Of a stretch of 64,000 bases of DNA, positions 12,082-21,642 are shown in pieces. How positions within the stretch are numbered: the first letter of the stretch is position 1; each line of letters opens with the position of its first letter. A program made the position numbers and the translations under genes. The DNA lies in NCBI GenBank assembly GCA_015501605.1, contig JADNRZ010000004.1:992001-1056000 (forward strand), read 5' to 3'. The stretch comes from Panaeolus papilionaceus. Taxonomy: Eukaryota > Basidiomycota > Agaricomycetes > Agaricales. The notes under the pieces were generated by a model. It saw only the letters and a list, made by a program, of their open reading frames with translations, was not told the DNA's origin and did not search any database.

Positions 12082-13735
12082 ATGCCTTTTCTCAAGGTCG
12101 AAGACACGAAGATTGTCGACAGCGCTGGTCATGAAGTAATCTTGCGGGGTGCCGGTCTTGGTGGCTGGATGTGGTAGGTAACCCCTATCTCATTGGCTTC
12201 TGGCGTTTTAATTAACGTTGCTTACAGCATGGAGAACTTTATCTCTGGGTTTCCTGGCTGTGAATATCAAGTCAGGGAGGCGCTCGAGGAAGTGATCGGA
12301 AAAGAGAAATCCGAGTTCTTCTTTGACAGGGTCCGTTTAAATCCCTGTTACCCGCTAATCTACTGAGCCTCGGTTCACAGTTTTTAGAGCATTTCTTTGG
12401 TGACAAAGATGCCGAATTCTTTAAATCTCTCGGTTTGAATTGTATTAGGATCGCTGTTGGCTATCGTCACTTTGAAGGTATACCCGCTTATCAGACATCG
12501 CACGTCTCTTAATATTGCTCATGCATGCGTTACGTTGCCATCTATAGATGATATGAATCCAAGGATAATGAAGCCAGACGCTTTCAAACACTTGGATCGC
12601 GCCATTGCTGCGTGTGCAGCGCATTCTATCTACACTGTGATCGACATGCATACTGCTCCTGGGGGCCAAAGCGGTGGATGGCATGCAGACGGTGGAACCC
12701 ATCTGGCCAATTTCTGGAGGCACAAGGACTTCCAAGATCGTCTTCTCTTCATCTGGGAGAATATTGCAGACCGCTATAAAGACAACCCATGGGTTGCAGG
12801 ATACAATGTCCTCAACGAGCCTGCCGACCCTCATCCTCAACACGCCAGCCTGATCAACTTTTACGATCGTGCTTACTCGACCATCCGGGCTAAAGACCAG
12901 AACCACATCTTGTTCTTCGATGGCAACACATTCGCCATTGATTTTTCAAAGTTCCCGGACGACGTCTTGACCCGATGGCCCAATAGCTCGTATTCGATCC
13001 ACGACTATGCCACCTTTGGCTTCCCTGCTTCTCCAGAGCCGTACGAGGGTTCAGAGAAGCAGAAGGATGAGATGAAGAGGGTGTACCAACGTAAGAGAAA
13101 ATGGGCCGACGATAAAGGCCTCTGCGTTTGGAATGGAGAGTGGGGCCCTGTGTATGCACGACAAGAATATGATGAAGATCAGACAGAGGAGATCAACAGG
13201 AGGAGGTACATGGTTTTGAAGGATCAGCTCGAGATATACAAGCAGGTATGCAGATCGACTCTCGTTACATCGAATACCAATATTCATCTCACATTAGGAC
13301 CGTCTGAGCTGGTCCATTTGGCTTTATAAGGACATCGGCTTCCAAGGCATGGTTCACGTATCACGAGATACGCCCTACATGAAACGATTTGGCGAGTTCC
13401 TTCGCAGAAAGCACCGATTGGCCGTCGATGCCTGGGGAAAGGATGACAAGGACGTCCGACACATTTACAAACCCATTTCTGACCACATTCGACAAGATGT
13501 CGTTCAGGACAAGTCTAAGCTGCTGCTTTACCCCCCTGTATGGTCTGTGGAGGAACGTACAACCAGGCTTTGCAGGACGATGCTCGTCGCTGAGTTTCTG
13601 GTCATGGAATGGGCAGACCTATTCAAAGGGCTTGACAAACCTGAATTGGAGGAGCTGGCACAAAGTTTCTCCTTTGACAATTGCTTGAAGCGAGAAGGTT
13701 TGAATGCGGCCCTGAGGAGCCATGCCCACGAATAA
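12082..13735 (+). CDS. Glycoside hydrolase family 5 protein, no signal peptide
   Basis: Retaining glycosidase of the GH5 (cellulase) clan. Five exons (12082-12173, 12228-12330, 12381-12477, 12548-13245, 13298-13735) give 475 residues. Visible are the N-terminal LRGAGLGGWM, the conserved Arg of GLNCIRIAVGYRHFE, the DMHTAPGGQ strand, the acid/base Glu in VLNEPADPHP, the IHDYA strand with its conserved His, and the nucleophile Glu in WNGEWGPVY. The protein begins MPFLKVEDTKIVD with no hydrophobic leader, so it is predicted cytosolic, unlike the secreted GH5 cellulases and mannanases. About 150 residues after the barrel, from the SRDTPYMKRFGEF region on, are an extension I do not recognise. Substrate is unknown; an intracellular role on a glycolipid or glucan is only a guess. 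Confidence 0.9.
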
Positions 13736-13891
13736 ATGTACATAGAATTGTTAGGATAGCAAAGGTACAAAACATACAATAGGTATAGGCAACCAGTAGC
13801 ATATACAAAAAATACATTGAGAGGCGAGTGTTTAATAAGTTATCCTGGTTGGTCGGTTGTAAAAGCAAGGTGCAAGGACGATCGATATAAG

Positions 13892-16800
13892 TTAATCGAA
13901 AGCGAAATGGATAGTTTTTTTCTTTTTCTTAGGCGGAGTTAGGTCTTCGTGTTGTATAGGGTCTTCAACGAATACACGCCGTGTTGGAAGCGGTGGTTTT
14001 GATGAGGAGGGTGTCGCTGTGGAGGTAGGCTTTGAGTTTGGCAAGCGAGCAGGGATCCTGAGCATTAATGGTTTTGAAGGAGATGGACCAGGTTGATGAG
14101 CAACACTGAAGAGTGGAATATCAATGCGAGGAAGGTACGTCGGAAGGTAGTTGAGGAACTTTGGGTTCTGTGCATTGCTTTAAAGAGGGTCACGGAGAAA
14201 AAAATGAAATTACGAACAGCAATGAAATGTCGCATTCCGGACTCTTCGATCGGCTTTGGGAGTTTGCCTTGAGCGCCTTTAGCTCTTAGTACCGATCGGC
14301 GGGAAACCATGTTCTCTTCGGCTGTTCCCCGTATTGCCAAGGTTTTAACTGAATAACGGGTGAAAATCCTGCCAACAAACGTTGCAACTGAATTTACCTG
14401 ATATTGACCTCGTTTGCCCAATACGGTGTGCACGCTGAGAGAACGTAAGTAACATTGCGCAACAGAGAGATTGCTCGTAAGTATTACCTTTATAGCCTGA
14501 CTCTCCACATCGGCTTGCCAAACAGGTTCGCAGAAAATGATCCTGGATGCAGAGACCAGGTTCCTGTGACACTTGTGATGAGTACCACAAAAAGGAGCAT
14601 TACATGCGGGACCTACAATCCTCGAGCACTATGGCGCAACTCCATCAAAAAGACGCGGTAGAGCTCTGACGTTTCAAACGTCAAGACCAATTGCTCCCTG
14701 ACCTGAGGGGCAATCTGGGTAGTAAAGCGGAGGAATTTGACCCTAGCTAGCTCAAGGCCTTCTGCAATGTGGGCGAGCGACAACGGAGAATCCGAGAAGA
14801 TGAGGAATTTCTCCTTCGAGGAGTACGTAAGAATCTGGTAAACAGTTAGTCAGTCAATACAGAAAGGCAATGGAATATTTATACCTCATCTAGAATATAG
14901 TTAAGTTTTGCTGACCCAGAGGAACCAACTCGAATCCTAGAATACGTAGACTGTGCCAATAACGCAGAGCTCGCTGGCTGATTAGGTGACGACGGTGATT
15001 TAGGGGTAGCGCGATTATGGGTACTGTCGTCATCGTCTTCGTTAAGTCGTGCAATCGAGGCGTCAAACTCTTTTTGCATTTCTTTCAGGGTATCGACAGA
15101 GGATGCCTTCTTTGCGAAATTATCCGCCGTCCGCTGCTCCATGTTTTTGGGTCGTCTCGCACCCTTGCTTTTCTTATTCCACGTCTTCTCGAACTCGCTT
15201 CGGATAATGGCATCAGCACGGGATATACTCTCTGCATGCTGTATAATGACATCTGCGGGGATCAGAGGCCTGCGATTGACAGTGTCGCGCATCTTGAGCA
15301 GGCGATCTGCATGAATGATACGAACTGAGTCGCTGTCAGAGTACTCGCAGATGCGACTCCATGCGTTGAATACCGGGGTATCGATGTTGGAAACACGGTA
15401 AGGCACGTCCTCATGCGTCTGCATTGCTTTCCAGGCCGGGTCGTCCATAGCAGCTTGGCTGAGACGCGTTGTGTTAAGCGAGGTCTCAAACTATGGTGGA
15501 AGGGACTCACAGATGTCTGAATGCTTCCTTCAAGGCTGCCTTATCCTCCTCGCTCATGTTACGACGGATGGCATTATCCATAATCTCTTCGGCGTCGAAG
15601 AGGAGTTGTTTGGCATTGTAAAAGTCCTCGTCGATGTGCCAGAACAGGATTCTAGTTTCCCATTAATCGAACAATCAATTGTCCAGCAACATCGAGACTG
15701 GAAAAGACGCACTGAGTCATATTTCGAACAGTTTCTTGAAGGTATTCCGCGTTCTATTAGGGATGTCATTGAGCAACTCAATAACTTATAACCGGTCACC
15801 AGCTTACCCTTGGATGGAACATGTAATCCTATACAGGCGCAGAAAATTTAGCAAAATGCAAGAAGGATTTGAAACGAAGCTGACCTGATGCCGTCGCTCG
15901 GAATCGATCGCGTTAATGGTGATGATAGCCTGCAAGGCGTTGAATGACTTCGCTGCCCAAGGCTCCAAATCCAACAAAACTGCTTCCTGGGTGATAGGAG
16001 GCAAAACCACATCTCGCTCAACATCCTCAATCCTGAAGGGGTGTCAGTTTAATACCAAGTTCATATCAAACACTAGGATGCGCCTACCGGTGTCGAATCA
16101 TGACAGCTTGCATAACCTGATTGAGGACTTGAATTGAACCAGGCCTTGGGCCCTTTGGATCCAGTAGAGGCTCGATAACATGTGTTGACACCAGTTTAAA
16201 ATCAGCCTGAAACTGAGGAACGGCTATAAAATGGCTGATCATGTTTCCTAACTTGTGCAGATCTTCTCGGTCATATTTGGTCCAAACCCGTCCAGTTTCC
16301 AGTGGTGTGGTTGGGTGAGTTTCCGCTTGCGATTCGGATGAGGAAGTGGAGGCTGTTGCATTGGATATGGGAGAGGTAGAGGTACTATCACCTTCAGCGC
16401 GTGCATTTGATTCTAAAGACGACATGGGGTCGATCTGCATGTTCTCGGTGGACTTGCTACCAAAGTTCAAACCAAGTAAATTCGTAGTGGGCGTGCCAGT
16501 GATAATCCACCTCCTTTCGACGCTGAGGAGCTTCGCGAATGGAACTAAGTTTGTGGATAGGGTAGAGGATACATGGCCCTCGTCGATGACTAGACGTTTC
16601 CACCTGATCTGCAGGAAGGGGGAGACGGAGCGTATTTGACATGAACAACGAGGTACCCTGATTGTGTTAGAGATATCGGGGCACTTGCACGGGGTCCAAT
16701 TATGCAACTTCGAGATGTTGCTGTCTTTAGCCTCAGCGGAAAACCTCGTGTACGTCGTTAGAACGATCTGAAGCGTATGGTTAGACGAAGGTCCTCAAAG

Positions 16801-18348
16801 ATAACTGAAACGCACATCATAATCGGTTGCTAATTGCTGAACGGGAGGCATGGTAGTCTTCGACCGCAGAACAAAAACACGCAGTGGTGTTTCGCAATGC
16901 TTGATGATCTCTCTATCCCATTGGCCGAGGAGATTGGCAGGGACAACAATTAGCGTTGCAGATGTCAGGTACATCTTTTTAGGACCTGTATTGCTCTTTG
17001 TTCTATGTACCCTGCCCTTCAAGAAAGAGTCCGCAGGATAGTGATAATAGAAAGGGACGTTGGCCAGAATCATATCACCTAAGGGTAAAGAGTGAATTTG
17101 GTCTTCCCTCTCCAGATCATTGAGATAATTAGGGTCCATCTCACTCCTGGGAGGGTGAAAGGGTGGATCTGTTCTACAACGCTCTGTCAAGAGCTCTACC
17201 AGCGTTGGGAAACGTGTCGCTGCTGTCGGGCCCTGTTTACCATAAAACCGTTTCCTAGCCGTGACGCATTCTGCAGATGGAGAGTACCGAAATGAGAAGG
17301 GTGTTAAAACAGGCCTGTCATCGATAACCGAAGGTTCTGGACGAGGCAGCTGATTCAGCGTTGCTAATATGAGCCCAAGGACCATTACAGTCTTTCCAGT
17401 TCCTAAGTATCATGTTACTTTGGCAGCGAAGGAAAACGGTAGGGATAAATCTCACCCAGCTCCTCACAAAGGATGCCTCCCCGACATGATGCTGTTCTTG
17501 GAATATCCTGTAATATTTCGAAAGTGCCTGGTTGTATGTAGAATGGCTTTGAGTCCAAAGTGTATACAGTGATGAATAAAGGGTCGGGGTCGTCGGAGGT
17601 ATCTAATTCCTTCTGTAGCATGGTGGCGATGGACTGGCGCTGATAAGAATACAGAGTACTCCGAAAACCCAGCCCTGAGAGGGAGTCGCTGTGGTCCAAT
17701 AAGCGAGAGGATAATTCATCGAAGCCCTGGGGTGGATTGACCTGAGGTGAAGGCAGATCGCTATATATGTCTGCCAGGGTTCGCTGATCCTATGTCAAGA
17801 TTAGATACCAATGCACATGGAGTGGCAGATGTGCATGAACATACAGGCAGGTCCGAGAACAACGGACGGACTCCAGATGCCAATCCCACTCCATTCCAAC
17901 TAGCAATATCCTGCGAGATCCTAGGCAGGAGACGTTGGAAATACCTCCTGGCTGGAGACACAATTGCCTCCTTGCGATTCCGCAGTCGGCCTTGTACGTT
18001 GGCTAAATCATAGGGTACAATGTAGATTCTAATGGACATCATGTCATTAAACTCTCGATACGTTGCGAGGAGAAATTCATGATGAATAAGGAAATCGAGT
18101 TCTCTGCACAACGTCAATTCGACCTCTTCTTTTATATGCGTCAGTAGTCGAGAGGGTTGCAATATATGCCAGTCATCTTCGGCATGGCTGTGAGCGCAAA
18201 CTTGGTGCTGAGATAGGGTATTCAATTGTAGGTGAATTGTACCGGCGGCTAACAGTTTACGTAGAGCGAAGGGTGAGTCTGTTATATCGGCAGGGTGCGG
18301 AGGGTCTATGAAGCAGCTTGAACAGCACGACGGACACCAGTTTATCAT
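13892..18348 (-). CDS. SNF2-family ATPase/helicase with DEGH box
   Basis: DNA-dependent ATPase of the SNF2 superfamily, nuclear by expectation, about 1,250 residues. Fourteen exons fit in phase; the first eleven are 18348-17845, 17789-17456, 17402-16816, 16767-16088, 16032-15885, 15828-15808, 15753-15713, 15651-15511, 15458-14885, 14834-14617 and 14563-14488. Motif I is split over the exon 2/3 junction (CEELGTGKT). Motif Ia lies in [14 protein letters not shown], motif II is VIDEGH instead of DEAH or DEGH-rare, motif III is ITGTPTTN, and motif VI is RAHRIGQTR. The N-terminus carries Cys pairs (WCPSCCSSC), and a Cys-rich patch (CKCP and CSC) sits just before motif II. A long helical insert separates the two RecA lobes, and the tail is Lys-rich (PPKKKKK), possibly a nuclear signal. 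It resembles the Rad5/SHPRH-like branch, but no RING finger is evident. Divergent with Pam17. Confidence 0.85.
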
Positions 18349-18526
18349 GTTGGCCGAATTACAATCAAGAATTAAGCATAGTGGATGGAGTTTAATCCAT
18401 GAGAGTCTGAAGAGTTGTACTTATATTCAATTAAAGTAATTGATGTCGTCATGTGATCGGAGTACTGGTTTGAATGACATTGAATTGTTGGAAATTGAAT
18501 TTCTTTACATTTAACCACAGCCAGCC
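18349..18526. promoter_or_regulatory. Divergent promoter region, SNF2 ATPase / PAM17
   Basis: Only 178 bases separate the two start codons, which face away from each other, so both promoters must lie here or inside the genes. No TATA box or clear operator is recognised. Confidence 0.55.
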
Positions 18527-19431
18527 ATGGACGCTTGTCTTGCCAGAGGTCTTCGTCTTTCAATACGAAGAATTCAACCAGCGACTAGATCAATTCAAAA
18601 ACATTCTTTTACTCTTGTCAGAAATCAGTCAACGTCTGCATCTCAACGTCTGTGGCTTTTTCTCAATCAAACCTCTCTGGCTCATGTCTTTCTTTAGCTA
18701 CTCTAACATGGCCAGAATATCTCGCTATTAGAAAGAGCAAACATAGATGGCAGACGGTGTGTTTAAATGTCTATGCATACCAAGCTGGTCTTACAATACG
18801 TCTCATCCTAGGCTTTGACTGTTCCTTGTGCAGTTCTCGGTTTTGCGGGTGGTGTCGCGTATTTCGGAAACCTCGACACGGATCCTTTAAAACCCATATT
18901 TGTTCGTCCTTCTCTTCGCACATGTTTGACTAGCTGCTGAAAAAGATTCAGGGAATGGATCCTTTCATTTTCTATGGCATCTGCACCGTTGGGTGTGTTG
19001 GTGCGTCTCTGACATACCGCTTCGTTGTTATTTCACTCACCATTGTATCCCTGCTCAGGTGTCGGCGCCTTAATTGGCCCAACCATCGGCACTTCCCTCT
19101 GGAGGATGTCTCACAAACGTGTACTTCCTTTGATTGACGCGAAGGATCGCGAGTTCTTCCAGCGCATCGCGAAGAACCGTGTTGATGCATCTCTCCAGAG
19201 TCCCACAAAGGCTGTTCCCGACTATTACGGTACGCTTCATGTTTAGTCCCTTGAGCATAAAACTCATTCAACTTCATTACAGGTGAGAAGATTGGTTCTC
19301 TACACCAATACCGACAGGTATGTTATCATTAATCTTTCGTTTTTGCGCGACGTTGCTAAACATTCTGTCCATAGTGGCTACGCGACCAAGGAAAATACCG
19401 TCGAAAGGCTGTATTACCTGAAGAGTTGTAG
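18527..19431 (+). CDS. PAM17: Pam17, subunit of the mitochondrial presequence translocase motor
   Basis: Inner-membrane component of the TIM23 import motor, helping to organise the Pam18-Pam16 module. Seven exons (18527-18647, 18698-18756, 18812-18901, 18952-19000, 19059-19229, 19283-19317, 19375-19431) give 193 residues. The first exon is a classic matrix-targeting leader (MDACLARGLRLSIRRIQPA, rich in Arg, no acidic run after the first residues). TLTWPEYLAIRKSKHRWQT leads into two membrane segments (ALTVPCAVLGFAGG and PFIFYGICTVGCVG), then the conserved KDREFFQRIAKNRVD, VPDYYGEKIGSLHQYRQWL and ends LPEEL. Intron 1 (18648-18697) is needed to reach the TWPEYL frame and fixes the start at 18527. 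All segments match the Pam17 family in order and spacing. Confidence 0.93.
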
Positions 19432-19748
19432 ATTCTATATTTCAACACTTTAATCAATTAATTTGTTATTACAACAACCTACAGTGGTCATGCACCTCGA
19501 TGTGGCGCTCGCAGAACGTCCGTGGTATACTACGCAGCACACAGTGACTGGGCGACTTGACTATAAATATGGATTCCCTCTCGGGGAGTATCTTCACTCA
19601 GTAAGAGCAGAGGGTATATGAAAGGAACGTAAACTAAGCAAAAATTGCAGAGAACGGGACGGTCGGAAATAAATAAATAATGGTAAGATTAATGTTCCTG
19701 CAGGCACTTCGTGTCATATTGACTCATTCGTCGCAAAGCTCGTCGTCT
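19432..19748. other. Short convergent intergenic region
   Basis: About 320 bases between the 3' ends of PAM17 and the membrane SH3 gene, which point at each other. A/T-rich around 19660-19690. No gene seen. Confidence 0.5.
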
Positions 19749-21056
19749 TTATTTCCACTGTCTGAAACTCTCCATTGAGCCATCAGATAATTTTTTAGAC
19801 AGCGGGACCATCCGCTGCCTTTCCTGGAGGCATATAAGGGGAACCACCCCTCGAGGAGCGTCCATCTTTCCAATTTGCTGAGCGAAGCACCATCCATCCT
19901 TGTACTGCTGCAGCACACGGACGGTGTCTCCCACTTGCACCTCGAGCTCATCAGGGAGATTCGGTACGTAGGTTGCGATGACCGCCATCATGCGCGGAAG
20001 ACGAGGGCTACCAGCACTTGACGGACGAAATGAAGCATTAGGTGTTGGAAGCGCAATTGGAAGTGCATCCACTCCATTGGTGCTGGGGCTGATGATCGCT
20101 GCAGAGACAGGAATTTCCAGGTCCTTGGCGGCGAATGACTCGGAACGTGCGGGGCTGGCGACAGAAATCATATCGCCTTCGACAGTATCCTTGCTGGAGC
20201 GACGAGGTTTTATGGAAAATTTGCTGGTTGTGACAGGCGGCGTAGGTGGCATCACAACTGCTTTCGCCTTCTCAGGTGGCAGCATGGCTGGAATAGGAAT
20301 GAAAAGCTCTTGACCAGGTGTAAAGCCGTTTGCCATGTTATATGACGGAGGTGGCGAAAACGCTATTTCCTCAGGCATGAGCTTGCTGATATCCAGGCTT
20401 TTAGGCTTTGCACGCGAACTGCGCTGTTTGTCGACAACAGGGCTGGGAATGGTAGGGAACGTGGTGGTGGGTGCAGGTGGACTGCCAATACCATTTGTCA
20501 CCCGAAATGTGCTGGCAGTATTGGGAGTTTTATCTCCTGAAACAGCGTCCTCCGTCTCGATATGAGAAACAATATTTGGTCTCGACCTGCTCCTTTCGTG
20601 GAGAGGTAATGTGCTAAAGCGTGCGTCGGTGGGAAGATCCACTCTGATGGGTTGGTTAGGAAGGAAAGCAAAAGGGTCTTTCTTTTCGGAAAAGATTGCC
20701 TGGTTGAAGTTGGATGCTCTTTTTTGCCTCTCCTTCTGCTTTCCGCGGCGGTATGCCCATGTCCCTAACACTGAATTGAATTCCTCAGCATAATTTATCG
20801 TGGAATCGAACACGAAACACTCACCGATGAATAGAGCGATACAACAAACGCTAGCTATCACAGCGAATGCTATGGTAATTGGACTCGTAGCCCTCCCGTT
20901 TGCTATAATGTTCGACCCAATATTAAGGGTCTCAGATACTTGAGGTGCTGCAATAGTCGCGCTTGACTGGCTTGATAGGTGGTCCGATGCCAACGCAGTT
21001 CCTGATCCGCTTTCACCTCGTCGGATTGGATGTTTTCTGGACAGCCTTCGGGGCAT
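19749..21056 (-). CDS. Single-pass membrane protein with C-terminal SH3 domain
   Basis: About 415 residues in two exons. A short N-terminal region (Ser/Thr-rich) is followed by one membrane helix (ITIAFAVIASVCCIALFIG), a basic stop-transfer segment (YRRGKQKERQKR), a long Ser/Pro-rich cytosolic region with many PP and SPP motifs, and an SH3 domain at about residues 340-400 (ALYDY-like start replaced by VIATYVPNLPDELEV, then GDTVRVL, DGWCFAQQ and RGVVPLICL). A 60-nt segment at 20765-20824 has GTGAGT and TTAG ends and is probably an intron; it is in frame, so retention would add 20 residues right after the helix. The topology matches yeast Fus1 and differs from four-helix Sho1. A signalling or cell-polarity scaffold role is inference only. 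Confidence 0.75.
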   Translation of the reverse strand: MPRRLSRKHPIRRGESGSGTALASDHLSSQSSATIAAPQVSETLNIGSNIIANGRATSPITIAFAVIASVCCIALFIGECFVFDSTINYAEEFNSVLGTWAYRRGKQKERQKRASNFNQAIFSEKKDPFAFLPNQPIRVDLPTDARFSTLPLHERSRSRPNIVSHIETEDAVSGDKTPNTASTFRVTNGIGSPPAPTTTFPTIPSPVVDKQRSSRAKPKSLDISKLMPEEIAFSPPPSYNMANGFTPGQELFIPIPAMLPPEKAKAVVMPPTPPVTTSKFSIKPRRSSKDTVEGDMISVASPARSESFAAKDLEIPVSAAIISPSTNGVDALPIALPTPNASFRPSSAGSPRLPRMMAVIATYVPNLPDELEVQVGDTVRVLQQYKDGWCFAQQIGKMDAPRGVVPLICLQERQRMVPLSKKLSDGSMESFRQWK

Positions 21057-21642
21057 AATAAGAAATGATAGACTTCAGAAACTTCGACAAGGGAACCTCG
21101 ATTAAAAGCCGTTGAACGAGTGTCGTAAATGATAAACAAGGAATGGCTGAGGATGAAGGGAGCTTCAGGACCTCTATACAAGCTACTCGCAACGTCAACT
21201 CTCAAGGAAGGGGAAGGGGGAAAAGCACGGTACAGGCGCATCGCCATTACCTGGGTTTTTGAGGCAGTCTGCATCATTTGATGGATATCTCTGTTCTGTG
21301 TTGACAAAGGAGATGTCAATGGCATAGATAATCTTCCTTTCATCTTTAGAGATCGCTTCATCCCTTTGTTGAGATCCCTACTGCAAGCGGCTGATCGGCT
21401 TTGACCAAGCGAGTATCGGAAAAAGGTCGATTGTGCGACCTACTGCGAAAACAGTTCTAGTATAGCGAGCCCTCCTGCGAAATGATGAATTCAAGAGTTT
21501 CAATTCCATGAGCCGTGTCAACATCAATATATTCGAGGGAAATGTAATGCGAGAGATGGTATTAATAAACATCGATAGCCAGACCAATGGTGAGTTAAAT
21601 AAATGCAAGTAATTCTACGTCAAAAGTCATTAAAGTTCCACA
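21057..21642. other. Intergenic region between SH3 and AAA+ genes
   Basis: About 590 bases holding the 3' UTR of the AAA+ gene and the promoter of the SH3 gene, both on the minus strand. A minus-strand frame across 20903-21361 lacks an identifiable domain and is not called. Confidence 0.45.

Noticed and set aside
12082..18348. A biosynthetic or carbohydrate cluster around GH5, flippase and SNF2 genes
   Set aside because: Neighbours are ordinary housekeeping genes with no shared pathway, transporter or regulator.
20903..21361. Minus-strand 152-codon frame upstream of the SH3 gene
   Set aside because: No domain, overlaps the SH3 gene start in another frame, and no splice joins it sensibly.
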